Shown: in pieces, positions 11,801 through 19,291 of the stretch | Layout of the letters: each line of letters starts with the position of its first letter | Numbering within the stretch: position 1 is the stretch's first letter | Assembly: GCF_024643205.1 (NCBI RefSeq) | Contig: NZ_JAMKQJ010000005.1 | Span: forward strand, 379,297-443,296 | Length of the DNA stretch: 64,000 nucleotides | Direction: 5' to 3' | DNA from: Parapedobacter tibetensis | GTDB taxonomy: Bacteria; Bacteroidota; Bacteroidia; Sphingobacteriales; Sphingobacteriaceae | Made by a program: the position numbers and the translations under genes | Notes under the pieces: generated by a model | Seen by the model: only the letters and a program-made list of their open reading frames with translations | The model's database searches: none | What the model was told of the DNA's origin: nothing

Positions 11801-12562
11801 CTGCTGCTCGATGTACTTGAGCAACTGTACGGCATCAAGGCGGATGTCTTCGCCGATGACGTGTAGGGTGCCTCCAGATGTGAGACTTACGAATACTTCC
11901 TGGAAGGAAGCATCAAAACTTAGATGCGAGAAAAGGAGGTTTTTCGAACCCCCACTGGCCTTGCTGTCGCGCAATTGGTGTTCAATGAGGTTGCGCATGC
12001 CCACATGGGTCATGCATACCCCCTTGGGAATGCCTGTAGAACCCGATGTATACAGCAGCGCAATCAGTTCGCTGTCAACAGCAGGAGAGGGGGCCCCCAA
12101 TTCTGAAGGGTCACTGCCTTCGCCAATAGCCCATGATGCGGCCAACGGTGTCAATTCGAATTTGGAGAAAAACTCGTTTTCAGCATGCTCGCAAACAACG
12201 AACTGTACACCGGCATCTTGTACCATCTGCCGTATTCGTTCTTCGGGATAAGTGATGTCTAGTGGTAGGTAAGCCTTACCGGATTTGATAATTGCCAGCA
12301 TCCCCACGATGGTACCGATGCTTTTGGTAGCACTTAGGCCAACGAAGGAGGCTAGACTATTTTGTGAAATAATTAAATGCGCTAACTTATCAGCTTTTAT
12401 GTTTAATTGATGAAACGTCAAGGCATCCTCCCCGCAGTGGACGGCAATACGGTCTGGTGTTTGTGCTACCCATCCATGAAAATAGTCTAGTATCGATACA
12501 TAACTCGATTTTTCCATACTTTTCTTGGTTCTATATTGAACGGATGGTAGGTCGACGGTCAT
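5879..12562 (-). CDS. Hybrid NRPS-PKS loading/extension enzyme: A-PCP-KS-AT-ACP-aminotransferase
   Basis: This 2227-residue enzyme opens with an adenylation domain (20-525, YTSGSTGIPKG, Asp217) and no condensation domain, so it looks like a loading module. Next come a peptidyl carrier (FFELGGNSL, Ser572), a ketosynthase (630-1060; Cys801, His937, His976), an acyltransferase (1150-1440; GHSIGE with Ser1250; HAFH at 1346-1349, the malonyl-type motif), an acyl carrier (GFDSLL, Ser1562), a helical linker, and a class III PLP aminotransferase of the glutamate-1-semialdehyde type (1730-2227; Asp1986, Lys2014). There is no KR, DH or ER, so the beta-keto group should be converted to a beta-amine, as in the McyE and mycosubtilin/iturin systems. 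The starter A-domain code reads DAQFITVIWK, which I cannot match to a known substrate, though Asp217 points to an alpha-amino acid. Translation may instead start at Met16. Confidence 0.93.
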   Translation of the reverse strand: MTVDLPSVQYRTKKSMEKSSYVSILDYFHGWVAQTPDRIAVHCGEDALTFHQLNIKADKLAHLIISQNSLASFVGLSATKSIGTIVGMLAIIKSGKAYLPLDITYPEERIRQMVQDAGVQFVVCEHAENEFFSKFELTPLAASWAIGEGSDPSELGAPSPAVDSELIALLYTSGSTGIPKGVCMTHVGMRNLIEHQLRDSKASGGSKNLLFSHLSFDASFQEVFVSLTSGGTLHVIGEDIRLDAVQLLKYIEQQSINRIFVPYVVLQYLTEAARNLKCYPPSLKEITTGGELLKITPAIREFFVQKPDCTLVNVYGPTETSIWVTDLRLTGNAENWPDIPTIGAPIDNADIFLLDTQMNEVAKGEVGEIYIGGVNVSKGYLNREELTRERYLSWKDSRGHKHRLYRTGDLGRFLPNGEIEFHGRADHQVKIRGNRVELGEIEICLAELPEIAQSVVVLREDSPGIKRLVAYLISQDGNLHDISPIREYLGQKLPNYMVPAAFVWLESFPKTTSGKVDRNAFPTPEVARPDIGTLFKKPSTEREREITALWCELLLIDKVGVNDNFFELGGNSLLAQQTVAQLRQRHHIEITVTKIYQYPTAAALAVIVDGTESVTPMAKRHNVRKGNKNKAIAIIGMAGKFPGAASVEELWDILLSGKETVKFFSDAELDGSIPNELLNDPDYVKARGIVDQAEWFDAALFGINPTMARLMDPQQRIFLEISRDVLEASGYLTSRAQHSIGVYAGTGNNTYFINNLQHHPEEIAKIGAFQVMVANEKDYIATRTAYQLDLKGPAVSLNTACSTSLVAISQAVEAIRNGQCDMAIAGGVSITVPIHSGQRYEEGAMFSTDGHTRPFDAQATGTVFSDGAGVVLLKDLENAKVDGDTIYAIISGVGLSNDGGGKGSFTAPSATGQAMAIQMAMDDSGFLPETIGYIEAHGTATPLGDPIEVEGLKLAFGDTPEKQFCRIGSIKSNMGHLTHAAGVAGLIKVALSLYHRVIPPSINFDCSNPNIDFSNSPFVVNERPFHWNIDQRLRAGVSSFGVGGTNAHVLLEAHVYEPTDESTPPLAKRPVLVNWSAKTDEAARSYAGRLVDFLSKNPTVPLDALSYTLQTTREDLNKRYAIVAEGHEELSNKLIGGQWIYGDLEENTDQLVFMFPGQGAQYINMGLTLYRHEPVYREAIDQCAEILLQEMGEDIRAVIFTDDPVTDQAQAAEILRNTYYTQPALFITSYATAKLWMSWGIKPTAYIGHSIGEFVAAHLAGVFSLKDALRLITTRGRLTSSVDHGSMLSVRAAADRVATILPAELSIAAINAPNLCVVTGPDQPIADFAALLESHGIACKPLHTSHAFHSSMMQPILEDFKSEVARISLHIPKMPIVSTVSGSWLKDEQATDPAYWAHHIVATVRFSEALLFLEQELHPIYLEAGPGQVTSTLAKQHGAALAQKSIGGLYAHESGEYYAMYQSLGQLWTHGIVPHWDEIHLPAQPKTIHTAPTYAHDRKYHWIGPEKDTDKIIKEDSKLRGNIIMRKDLLINNVKTLLEEASGIDIADAPLHATFIEIGFDSLLLTQIAQSLKKEFGLPITFRKLNEEYHNLNLLGEYLDKHLPTESYQPPVSPSTPLPQEFNTAPVMPSYSNAMNRIPQKVADTATQQLDPISLISQQISLISQQIALLQGSASMSFQQPMAAHQNGKPVPVIQSVVSETRTTPTDTTLAAEEMAALKKPFGATARIERQSSALNEEQERYLADLIARYVAKTAKSKAYAQAHRTRMADPRVVSGFKPATKEMVYSIVVNRSKGCRLWDIDGNEYIDALNGFGSNMLGYQPDFIANALHQQIDEGYEIGPQHEKAGEVCELICELTHMDRAALCNTGSEAVLGAMRIARTITGRSTIVAFSNSYHGIVDEVIVRGTKKLKTFPAASGIMPEAVQNMLILDYGTPESLQIIRERAHELAAVLVEPVQSRRPEFQPVEFVKELRKITTESGTALIFDEVITGFRMHLHGMQHLWGIEADLATYGKVVGSGMSVGVIAGKRAFMDALDGGYWEYGNDSVPEVGVTYFAGTFVRHPLALAATKASLEYLKAQGPQLQENLTNQTKALVDELNSVCQKYQIPLYIAQFGSLWKVKYHGEYAYGELLFTAMRIRGIHILDGFPCFLTTAHTDEDIKQIVHAFEGSVHELVKVGFIPTMGELDLDNLPPIANARLGKDMAGNPAWFIEDEQHPGKYLQVEQLN

Positions 12563-12691
12563 TAAGTAATATTTAATTTAAACAAGTCGCAAAGAACGCT
12601 ATTGATCAACCGTATTTAGCACGTAGAGCTACCTAACTCAAATTACGATTGGTACTATATAGCTGCAAACCACCCCTGTTTTAATACAAGC

Positions 12692-12699
12692 CAAAAGTA
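12692..12699 (-). promoter_or_regulatory. Candidate -7 box for the NRPS/PKS operon
   Basis: On the minus strand this reads TACTTTTG, a fit to the Bacteroidota -7 consensus TAnnTTTG. No good TTTG lies 19-21 bases upstream, and the leader to the NRPS start would be about 125 bases. It is the best candidate in the 309-base divergent gap 12563-12871, but it is weak. Confidence 0.3.
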
Positions 12700-12802
12700 A
12701 GGTCGATAGATAACAAAATGATTGAAATAGAGGCGGAAAATGTTGTTTTGTAGCGTATATGCTACATATAATGCATGGACAATCGACCGTACTATTTTCC
12801 GG

Positions 12803-12834
12803 TTAGCTTACTTCAAAAAAAACAATTAGTTTTG
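12803..12834 (+). promoter_or_regulatory. Candidate Bacteroidota promoter for the glycosyltransferase gene
   Basis: TTAG (12803-12806, one mismatch to the TTTG -33 element), 20 bases, then TAGTTTTG (12827-12834), a full match to TAnnTTTG. Transcription would begin near 12840, about 30 bases before the ATG at 12872. The rest of the divergent gap 12563-12871 shows no gene. Confidence 0.45.
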
Positions 12835-12871
12835 CGCCATCTGATAAGGAGCATCCTTTCGTTTTTAACTA

Positions 12872-13792
12872 ATGACATTAACATCCATTATTACGGTCAA
12901 CTACCGGCAACCAGCGCTCACTGAAGATTTCCTACGTTCACTATCGACGTGTGCCAATGAACAGGAAGTGGAAGTGATTGTAGTGGATAATGGCGCTGAA
13001 GAGGATAACGGGGAGCGTTTCAGGGTAATTTATCCATCGCTCATCTACATCCGCTCCGAAAAAAACCTAGGCTTCGCTGGTGGCAATAACCTGGGCATCC
13101 GGTATGCCCAAGGCGACTATCTACTGTTCCTCAATAACGATACGGAGATTACCGGAAATTTCATCCCTATATTGCGCGATGAGCTTCACTGCCATCCGGA
13201 TATTGGCCTGCTTTCACCGCTCATCTTGTATTTCGAAGATAAACGCAAAATTCAATATGCCGGTTATACGCCGATGAATTACCTCACCGGCCGCAACAAC
13301 GGCATCGGCGTTATGGACGATGACGACGGGCAATACAGCTATATGACAACCCAGACGGGGTATTGCCATGGGGCAGCCATGATGTGCCGAAAGGCCGATC
13401 TCGAAAGCGTAGGATTGATGGAGGAACATTTCTTCCTTTATTATGAAGAATTGGATTGGTGCGAGAAGTTCAAACGTGCCGGTCTTAAAATCGGTTTCAC
13501 CGGAAAGGCTAAGATTTACCATAAGGAATCCATGAGCGTAGGCAAGGAAAGTCCCCTGAAGAGCTATTTCATGGTTCGAAACCGGTGGCTTTTCATCAGG
13601 CGCAATGCCAAATGGCCTGCGGCGCTCCTCTTTGGTTGCTATTACCTGTTTATAGCCATACCTTACTTAATCATCAAGCGCCTGATCCAGGGTAAGGTTG
13701 GATTAGCGAAAGCTGCGCTGAGCGGAATATGGTGGAACGTTACCCATTCTACTGATAGCAGCGACCTGGGCATAGAACTACCTGCAACCTGA
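12872..13792 (+). CDS. Family 2 glycosyltransferase (WbbL/rhamnosyltransferase-like)
   Basis: A 306-residue GT-A fold glycosyltransferase. The N-terminus SIITVNYRQPA, the VIVVDNGAEE nucleotide-binding segment, EKNLGFAGGNNLG and the LLFLNNDTEI metal-site region are the signatures of GT2 enzymes that add sugars to surface polysaccharides. A hydrophobic stretch near 245-275 suggests membrane attachment at the C-terminal end. It is transcribed away from the NRPS operon and ends 5 bases from the convergent dapA gene, so there is no reason to link it to the NRPS product. Sugar donor and acceptor cannot be told from sequence. Confidence 0.88.
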   Translation: MTLTSIITVNYRQPALTEDFLRSLSTCANEQEVEVIVVDNGAEEDNGERFRVIYPSLIYIRSEKNLGFAGGNNLGIRYAQGDYLLFLNNDTEITGNFIPILRDELHCHPDIGLLSPLILYFEDKRKIQYAGYTPMNYLTGRNNGIGVMDDDDGQYSYMTTQTGYCHGAAMMCRKADLESVGLMEEHFFLYYEELDWCEKFKRAGLKIGFTGKAKIYHKESMSVGKESPLKSYFMVRNRWLFIRRNAKWPAALLFGCYYLFIAIPYLIIKRLIQGKVGLAKAALSGIWWNVTHSTDSSDLGIELPAT

Positions 13793-13797
13793 GCAGA

Positions 13798-14682
13798 TTA
13801 GGTAGTCAATATTTTCGCTAATTCGTCACGGACAGCCGTCTCCAATTGGGCACTTGCTTCCACCAATGGCAATCTTACCGCTGCGCTACATATACCCAAC
13901 TGTTCGAGGATGGCCTTTACCCCGGCCGGGTTGCCTTCCAAGAAGCATAGCTCAGTCAATCGGATTAACTTGGAATGGATATCACGGGCCTGTATATAGT
14001 CGTTTTTGAGACATAGCTGTGCAAGTTTGGCCACTTCTGCGGGGAATGCGTTGCCCACCACGGAAATCATCCCTACTGCGCCCAATGCCATCATGGGGAG
14101 GGTCATCGCGTCATCGCCTGAAATCATGAAGAAACCATCCGGCCTATCCCGCATGATTTTACCAAATTGGTCGAAGCTACCGGACGCTTCTTTGGTGGCG
14201 ATAATGTTATCACAATCTTTTGCAAGCCTTACGGTTGTTTCAGGGCTGATGTTGCTTCCAGTACGCGCCGGTACATTATATAGGATGATTGGTAGTGGGG
14301 ATGCCGATGCCACCGCTTTATAATGCTGGTAGAGGCCTTCCTGTGTGGGCTTGTTGTAATACGGACTCACAGACAAGATGGCGATATAGCCACTGTAGTC
14401 AAAGGACTTGACATGGTGCACGATTTCGGCGGTGTTATTGCCACCTATACCAGCCACAAGCGGCACACGTCCGCTTACTTTTTCAACGGTAAACTTCCAT
14501 ATGGCCTTTCGTTCGCTCTCGGTAAGGGTAGCCACCTCGCCGGTGGTGCCCAATGAAACAAGATAATCCATTCCTCCATTGATCTGGTACTCAATGAGTC
14601 GTTCCAAACCCGCGAAGTCAATCGTTCCATCAGAATGGAAAGGCGTAATTAATGCAACACCTGCGCCGTGAAGCTCGTTCAT
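13798..14682 (-). CDS. dapA: 4-hydroxy-tetrahydrodipicolinate synthase
   Basis: A 294-residue cytosolic aldolase that condenses pyruvate with aspartate semialdehyde in the lysine/diaminopimelate pathway. The family motifs are all present: GTTGE at 45-49, the catalytic Tyr135 in YNVPARTG, and the Schiff-base Lys164 in IATKEASG. Length is the usual one for the family. It is the last gene of a minus-strand run ligA, small conserved gene, dapA, starting 1 base after the preceding stop, so translation is likely coupled. Confidence 0.96.
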   Translation of the reverse strand: MNELHGAGVALITPFHSDGTIDFAGLERLIEYQINGGMDYLVSLGTTGEVATLTESERKAIWKFTVEKVSGRVPLVAGIGGNNTAEIVHHVKSFDYSGYIAILSVSPYYNKPTQEGLYQHYKAVASASPLPIILYNVPARTGSNISPETTVRLAKDCDNIIATKEASGSFDQFGKIMRDRPDGFFMISGDDAMTLPMMALGAVGMISVVGNAFPAEVAKLAQLCLKNDYIQARDIHSKLIRLTELCFLEGNPAGVKAILEQLGICSAAVRLPLVEASAQLETAVRDELAKILTT

Positions 14683-14683
14683 G

Positions 14684-15217
14684 TTAATGTATTTTGACTA
14701 AATAGTGTTTTATTGCTTTTAATAACTCCCTGCTGTCCACAAATTCACCTTTCACCATCAACCCATATGCCTTGTTCAGCCTAGGCTCATAACGCCCTAT
14801 TCGGAATGTAGCCGGTGTCTTGATGGCAACATAATCCAAGGCCAAGTGGTTTCCGTCTGTACAGAGGTTCAACAAGAGGTCAAAATTAATGGAAATAAAT
14901 GATTTTATTGCATGCTCTTTAGGAATGAGGTTCCAGGCAAGGGCCTCAGGTTCGAGGATGATGATATTGGGGTTGGTTGGTATCTCAATAGGCGATTCCA
15001 ACAGACCTAATACGACGCATTCCTTGCCGTCTTTGGAGAGTTGGTTTAACACGTCATCCACCCATTGTATGTCGTCATTTTCTCGTAAAGGCATGAGTAA
15101 ACCGATTCGCTTAATCTCTTCATAAGCAATGGTTCGTTGAGGTTCGCTATGCCGACGAAGCATGGAAAGCAATGTTATTTCGCCAGCTTTCTTACGGAGG
15201 CCCATCAAGATTCCCAT
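14684..15217 (-). CDS. Conserved hypothetical protein, probably DUF6913 family
   Basis: A 177-residue soluble protein without signal peptide or membrane segment. Its sequence, with LRENDDIQWVDDVLNQL, FISINFDLLLNLC and a C-terminal YGLMVKGEF region, resembles a small Bacteroidota-only family that I remember as DUF6913; the assignment rests on memory. Function is unknown. It sits between ligA (2-base gap) and dapA (1-base gap) in one operon. An internal Met5 is an alternative start. Confidence 0.75.
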   Translation of the reverse strand: MGILMGLRKKAGEITLLSMLRRHSEPQRTIAYEEIKRIGLLMPLRENDDIQWVDDVLNQLSKDGKECVVLGLLESPIEIPTNPNIIILEPEALAWNLIPKEHAIKSFISINFDLLLNLCTDGNHLALDYVAIKTPATFRIGRYEPRLNKAYGLMVKGEFVDSRELLKAIKHYLVKIH

Positions 15218-15219
15218 AT

Positions 15220-17247
15220 TTAATCGGTATTGGCCACTAACTGAAGCAAATCCTGTTCGGAAATGATGGGGATACCGAGTTTTTCAGCTTTTGCCAGTTT
15301 AGATGGCCCCATTTTATCGCCAGCCACAAGATAATCCAGTTTGCCGGAAATGCTACTAAGCAGCTTGCCCCCATGGCCTTCAATGAGGGCGGTCAACTCC
15401 TCACGACTGAATTGTTCGAAGACACCAGAGATGACGAACGTCTTGCCCAACAGATTATCGCTAAGATGTTCGGTTTCATCGACGATGAGGGCCAATTGCA
15501 GACCATGTCGTTTCAACAGTTCTATTTGTGAATGGTGCACCTCTTCAGCGAAGTATTCATTAACACTTTCCGCAATCCGTTCGCCTATTTCATGTACTGA
15601 TTCAATTTCCTCCTTTGAAGCGGAGGCCAAGGCATCGATGTTTTTAAAGTGGGCCGCCAGTTTTTTGGCAATGGTTTCACCGACATAACGAATACCAAGG
15701 GCGAAAAGTACTTTCTCAAAGGGCTTTTCCTTAGATTTTTCAATACCTGCCAACATGTTATCTATGGATTTCTGACCGAAACGTTCAAGTCGCACCAAAA
15801 CATCCTGCTTATCCTTGAGCGTATAGATATCCGTAATGTTGCGGAGCAGCCCTTGTTTGAAGAATGTATCGATCGTCTCGTGACCCATCCCCTCGATATC
15901 CATGGCCTTGCGGCTAATGAAATGCTGCATGCGCCCCACGATTTGAGGAGGGCAGCCTTCGTCGTTAGGGCAATAATGTACGGCTTCGCCTTCTTTCCTT
16001 ACTAGCAGGGTACTACATTGTGGACAGGTGCTGGGATAAATGATGGGTTGGGCACCGGCTACACGTTTCAAAAAGTTTACGCCCATGACCTTGGGGATGA
16101 TTTCGCCACCTTTTTCCACATATACGGTATCCCCTTCGTGGAGGTCTAACCGGATGATTTCATTGGCGTTGTGCAGACTGGCTCTTTTCACTGTGGTGCC
16201 AGCCAATAACACGGGCTTGAGGTTGGCCACTGGTGTCACCGCCCCTGTACGGCCTACTTGGTAGCTGACGGATTGGAACACCGTTTCTACCTGCTCGGCC
16301 TTGTATTTATAAGAGATGGCCCAGCGGGGCGATTTGGCTGTAAAACCCAATTCTTCTTGTTGGCCATAGTCATTCACTTTGATGACAATCCCATCGATAT
16401 CATAGCTGAGGCTCAGGCGCTGTTCTTCCCATTTGGTAATAAAAGCAAGCACCTCGTCGATGGAGCGGCATAGCAATGTATGTTCGCATACATGGAATCC
16501 CCATTTTTTTATGGCCTGAAGGCTATCCCAATGGTTTTTGAACAACTTGTTTCTATTGTCACTGTATAAGAAATATAAAAAGCAATCCAGTGGTCGGCGG
16601 GCTACTTCAGCAGAATCCTGTAATTTGATGGTTCCAGCAGCGAAATTTCGAGGGTTGGCATATGCCATTTCGCTATTTTCGATGCGCTCATTGTTTAGTC
16701 GTTGGAATGCTGGGCGGTGCATGAATATTTCACCCCTGATTTCAAAGAGGTCGGGATACCCATTGTTTTTCAGGCGATTGGGTATGCTCCTGATCGTGCG
16801 CACATTAGTGGTCACTTCATCACCCTGCGTGCCATCGCCGCGGGTCACTGCTTGTTTGAGGATACCGTTTTCATAGGTAATGCTGATGGATAATCCGTCG
16901 AATTTCAACTCACATACATATTCGAAGTCGTTGCCGATGGCTTTGCGCACGCGTTCATCAAAATCGCGCAATTCCTGCTCGCTGTAGGTGTTGCCTAATG
17001 AGAGCATGGACCATCGATGGCGCACGGTTTTGAAGCGTTGCGTGATATCACCACCTACCTGCTGCGTAGGGGAATCAGGATCAAGAAATTGCGGAAATTG
17101 CTGCTCCAGCGCTTCCAGTTCCTTGAGCTTCTGGTCGAAGTCGTAGTCCGAGACGGATGGATTTGCCAACACATAGTATTGGTAATTGTATTCGTTGAGT
17201 TCCCTGGTTAGCTCCTCAATGCGGATTGCTGCTTCTGCTGGTGACAT
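15220..17247 (-). CDS. ligA: NAD-dependent DNA ligase LigA
   Basis: A 675-residue replicative DNA ligase that seals nicks using NAD+. In order it shows the Ia domain, the adenylation domain with the nucleophile Lys115 in ELKFDG, the OB fold, a four-cysteine zinc finger beginning CPQC and ending CPPQ (roughly 403-430), helix-hairpin-helix repeats, and a C-terminal BRCT domain starting LLGKTFVISG. Length and domain order are complete. It is the first gene of the ligA-DUF6913-dapA run. Confidence 0.97.
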   Translation of the reverse strand: MSPAEAAIRIEELTRELNEYNYQYYVLANPSVSDYDFDQKLKELEALEQQFPQFLDPDSPTQQVGGDITQRFKTVRHRWSMLSLGNTYSEQELRDFDERVRKAIGNDFEYVCELKFDGLSISITYENGILKQAVTRGDGTQGDEVTTNVRTIRSIPNRLKNNGYPDLFEIRGEIFMHRPAFQRLNNERIENSEMAYANPRNFAAGTIKLQDSAEVARRPLDCFLYFLYSDNRNKLFKNHWDSLQAIKKWGFHVCEHTLLCRSIDEVLAFITKWEEQRLSLSYDIDGIVIKVNDYGQQEELGFTAKSPRWAISYKYKAEQVETVFQSVSYQVGRTGAVTPVANLKPVLLAGTTVKRASLHNANEIIRLDLHEGDTVYVEKGGEIIPKVMGVNFLKRVAGAQPIIYPSTCPQCSTLLVRKEGEAVHYCPNDEGCPPQIVGRMQHFISRKAMDIEGMGHETIDTFFKQGLLRNITDIYTLKDKQDVLVRLERFGQKSIDNMLAGIEKSKEKPFEKVLFALGIRYVGETIAKKLAAHFKNIDALASASKEEIESVHEIGERIAESVNEYFAEEVHHSQIELLKRHGLQLALIVDETEHLSDNLLGKTFVISGVFEQFSREELTALIEGHGGKLLSSISGKLDYLVAGDKMGPSKLAKAEKLGIPIISEQDLLQLVANTD

Positions 17248-17252
17248 GGCAG

Positions 17253-17283
17253 CGAAAATACGAATTTTATGGTTTTCAGCAAT
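17253..17283 (-). promoter_or_regulatory. Candidate promoter for ligA operon
   Basis: On the minus strand: ATTG (17283-17280), 19 bases, TATTTTCG (17260-17253). This is one mismatch from TAnnTTTG and lies just upstream of the ligA ATG at 17247, so the leader would be very short. Confidence 0.4.
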
Positions 17284-17295
17284 CGTTGACCACCA

Positions 17296-18027
17296 CTATT
17301 CCTCGAGCTTACCCCATATTTCATAGATTGGGGCTCCCGCTGAACTCAGACCGGAATGGTGCCATTGGCCGTTTTCGATTTTGCCATCGAAAGTGAGTGA
17401 AGCGCCGACACGGTCGTTGTCTCGGGAGAAAAATTCGATGTTTTCAGTGTACTTGCCGTTTTCAAATGTGTATGTGCCACCCCCGGTACCCGAAAACTCA
17501 CCGGTTTTGATGTTGATGGCCACCCATTGGAAGCGTTTACCGCTTAGTATTTTCAGGGTTCTTCTATCCCTTAAAGGCATTTGACTCATACCATCTTCTT
17601 GTTTTCTGCCTGATATGCGCCACACACCAGCCATTGAGCCTTCGTTGCTATCAATTCGATTCCATGTAGCATTGGTGCCAGATAGGTTGGTGGTTAAGGT
17701 ATTCGCGACTTGGTAGTCAAAGGTGCTCGATTGGCCCAGCCAGTTTTCGATGGGGGTTTTGTTCGCTGCATTTTCGGTGTCATATTGCCAAGTGACGATA
17801 AGTTTGTTGCCATCGGTGGTATATGTACCACCTCGTGTAGCAATGAATTTTTTGTTTTTGACATCGTATGTGCTGTGCGATAAGTAGCCGTTAACAAAAA
17901 CCGCTGTTTGTTCGATATCGCCCTGTTGTGTATGCCAGGACCCAGCTAAAGGGTCGGTTTGCCGTGCTTGGATATTCAGGCCAAATACACATATGGCCAA
18001 CAAAAAAAGGAGTGCATGTCTTTTCAT
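17296..18027 (-). CDS. Secreted hypothetical protein with two similar halves
   Basis: A 243-residue protein with a clear signal peptide (hydrophobic residues 4-20, likely cleavage after IQA). The two halves share a pattern: LAGSWHTQQG and GTYTTDGNKL in the first, MAGVWRISGR and GTYTFENGKY in the second. This suggests a duplicated lipocalin-like beta-barrel unit of about 110 residues, as in many Bacteroidota exported proteins. Function is unknown. It is a single gene, with tandem 19-base repeats just upstream. Confidence 0.75.
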   Translation of the reverse strand: MKRHALLFLLAICVFGLNIQARQTDPLAGSWHTQQGDIEQTAVFVNGYLSHSTYDVKNKKFIATRGGTYTTDGNKLIVTWQYDTENAANKTPIENWLGQSSTFDYQVANTLTTNLSGTNATWNRIDSNEGSMAGVWRISGRKQEDGMSQMPLRDRRTLKILSGKRFQWVAINIKTGEFSGTGGGTYTFENGKYTENIEFFSRDNDRVGASLTFDGKIENGQWHHSGLSSAGAPIYEIWGKLEE

Positions 18028-18051
18028 AATTGCGGTTGTTGAGTTGTTTTG

Positions 18052-18089
18052 GTTTACAATTTACAATACTGTTTACAATTTACAATACT
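18052..18089. repeat. Tandem 19-base direct repeat upstream of a secreted-protein gene
   Basis: The unit gtttacaatttacaatact occurs twice without a gap or mismatch, at 18052-18070 and 18071-18089. Each unit contains TTTACAAT-like subrepeats. It lies 25 bases upstream of the minus-strand gene starting at 18027. The rest of 18028-18259 holds no recognisable gene. Confidence 0.85.
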
Positions 18090-18259
18090 TAAAATACATT
18101 GCGGAAGGAACGCGGATTTAACGAATCTATGTGCAGCATGCCAGCAAGATTGATTGGCAAACCAGCAAGCATCAGCCAGATCAGCGTTATCTGTGTTCAG
18201 TTTCCATCCATGCTAAAATAACAACTATTTATCCAAAAAGTTGCCATGTAGCCGGTATT

Positions 18260-19291
18260 TTACAAAAACCGCTTGAGATTGAGTTTGTTGAAACGGGTTT
18301 TGGCATGCATGTAGAACGCCCAAACAATGCTGCCCCGATACATGCCGGTAGTGTCGAATGTAGGGGGATACCGATTCCTTTTCTTTGCTGTTTTGAAAAA
18401 GTCGATAAAGAAACGTTGGTGGGAGCGACTGACAGCCCAAGCATCGCGGAATTTGCCGGTCAAGAGGAAATGGATGAGTGCCGTAAAGTCAATCCACATG
18501 CGGGCAAACACCACCCAAGTGGCTTCCAGAAAGGGTAGATTTTTTTGTAGCATAAATAGGCTATTGCGGAAGTTGAGGTAGGTCTTCCTGGGATTACTGG
18601 TATCTAGCGTGCCACCCCCAACGTGATAAACTACCGAATCCGGACAATATCCAATACGGTATCCCGCACGTTTAAGACGCCAGCAAAGATCTATTTCTTC
18701 CATGTGAGCGAAGAAATCCTCATCAAACCCACCGGACGATCGCCAACATTCACGTTTTATGAAAAATGCGGCGCCACTGGCCCAAAACACTTCACATGGG
18801 TCATCGTATTGTCCGATGTCTTTTTCCGTCACATTGAGTATCCGTCCGCGGCAAAAAGGAAAGCCATACCGATCGATATATCCACCAGCTGCCCCTGCAT
18901 GTTCGAAGTTATCTCGCTGATAGAATGAGCGGATTTTAGGTTGAGCCGCAGCCATATCAGGATTGCTTTCCAACAAGTCGACAACAGGCTTTATCCAACG
19001 GGGTGTTACTTCTACGTCAGAATTGAGCAACACAAAATAATCGGCTTCTATTTGCGTGAGGATGCTGTTATACCCCCCAGCAAACCCTAGGTTTCGATCA
19101 TTGCGGATAATGCGGATAGTCGGATAATGTGTGGTTACGAAGGATATCGAATCGTCCGTGGAGCCATTATCACCCACGACGAACTCGATGTTTGGGTAGC
19201 ATGTGTTAAACACGGAAGGTAGGAATTTCTCTAGGAAAAACCGACCGTTCCAATTCAAAATCACGACAGCTACTTTTGGATAGTGTTTCAT
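18260..19291 (-). CDS. Family 2 glycosyltransferase
   Basis: A 343-residue GT2 enzyme with VAVVILNWNGRFF, the DNGSTDDS nucleotide-binding motif, NDRNLGFAGGYN and the acidic metal site LLNSDVEVT. A hydrophobic C-terminal segment (about 270-300) may touch the membrane. I chose the ATG at 19291 because it overlaps the stop of the upstream acyltransferase gene as ATGA, a classic coupled junction. Upstream Met codons at 19312 and 19333 are also in frame. With the acyltransferase it forms a two-gene operon that probably acts on envelope glycolipid or polysaccharide. Substrates are unknown. Confidence 0.88.
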   Translation of the reverse strand: MKHYPKVAVVILNWNGRFFLEKFLPSVFNTCYPNIEFVVGDNGSTDDSISFVTTHYPTIRIIRNDRNLGFAGGYNSILTQIEADYFVLLNSDVEVTPRWIKPVVDLLESNPDMAAAQPKIRSFYQRDNFEHAGAAGGYIDRYGFPFCRGRILNVTEKDIGQYDDPCEVFWASGAAFFIKRECWRSSGGFDEDFFAHMEEIDLCWRLKRAGYRIGYCPDSVVYHVGGGTLDTSNPRKTYLNFRNSLFMLQKNLPFLEATWVVFARMWIDFTALIHFLLTGKFRDAWAVSRSHQRFFIDFFKTAKKRNRYPPTFDTTGMYRGSIVWAFYMHAKTRFNKLNLKRFL

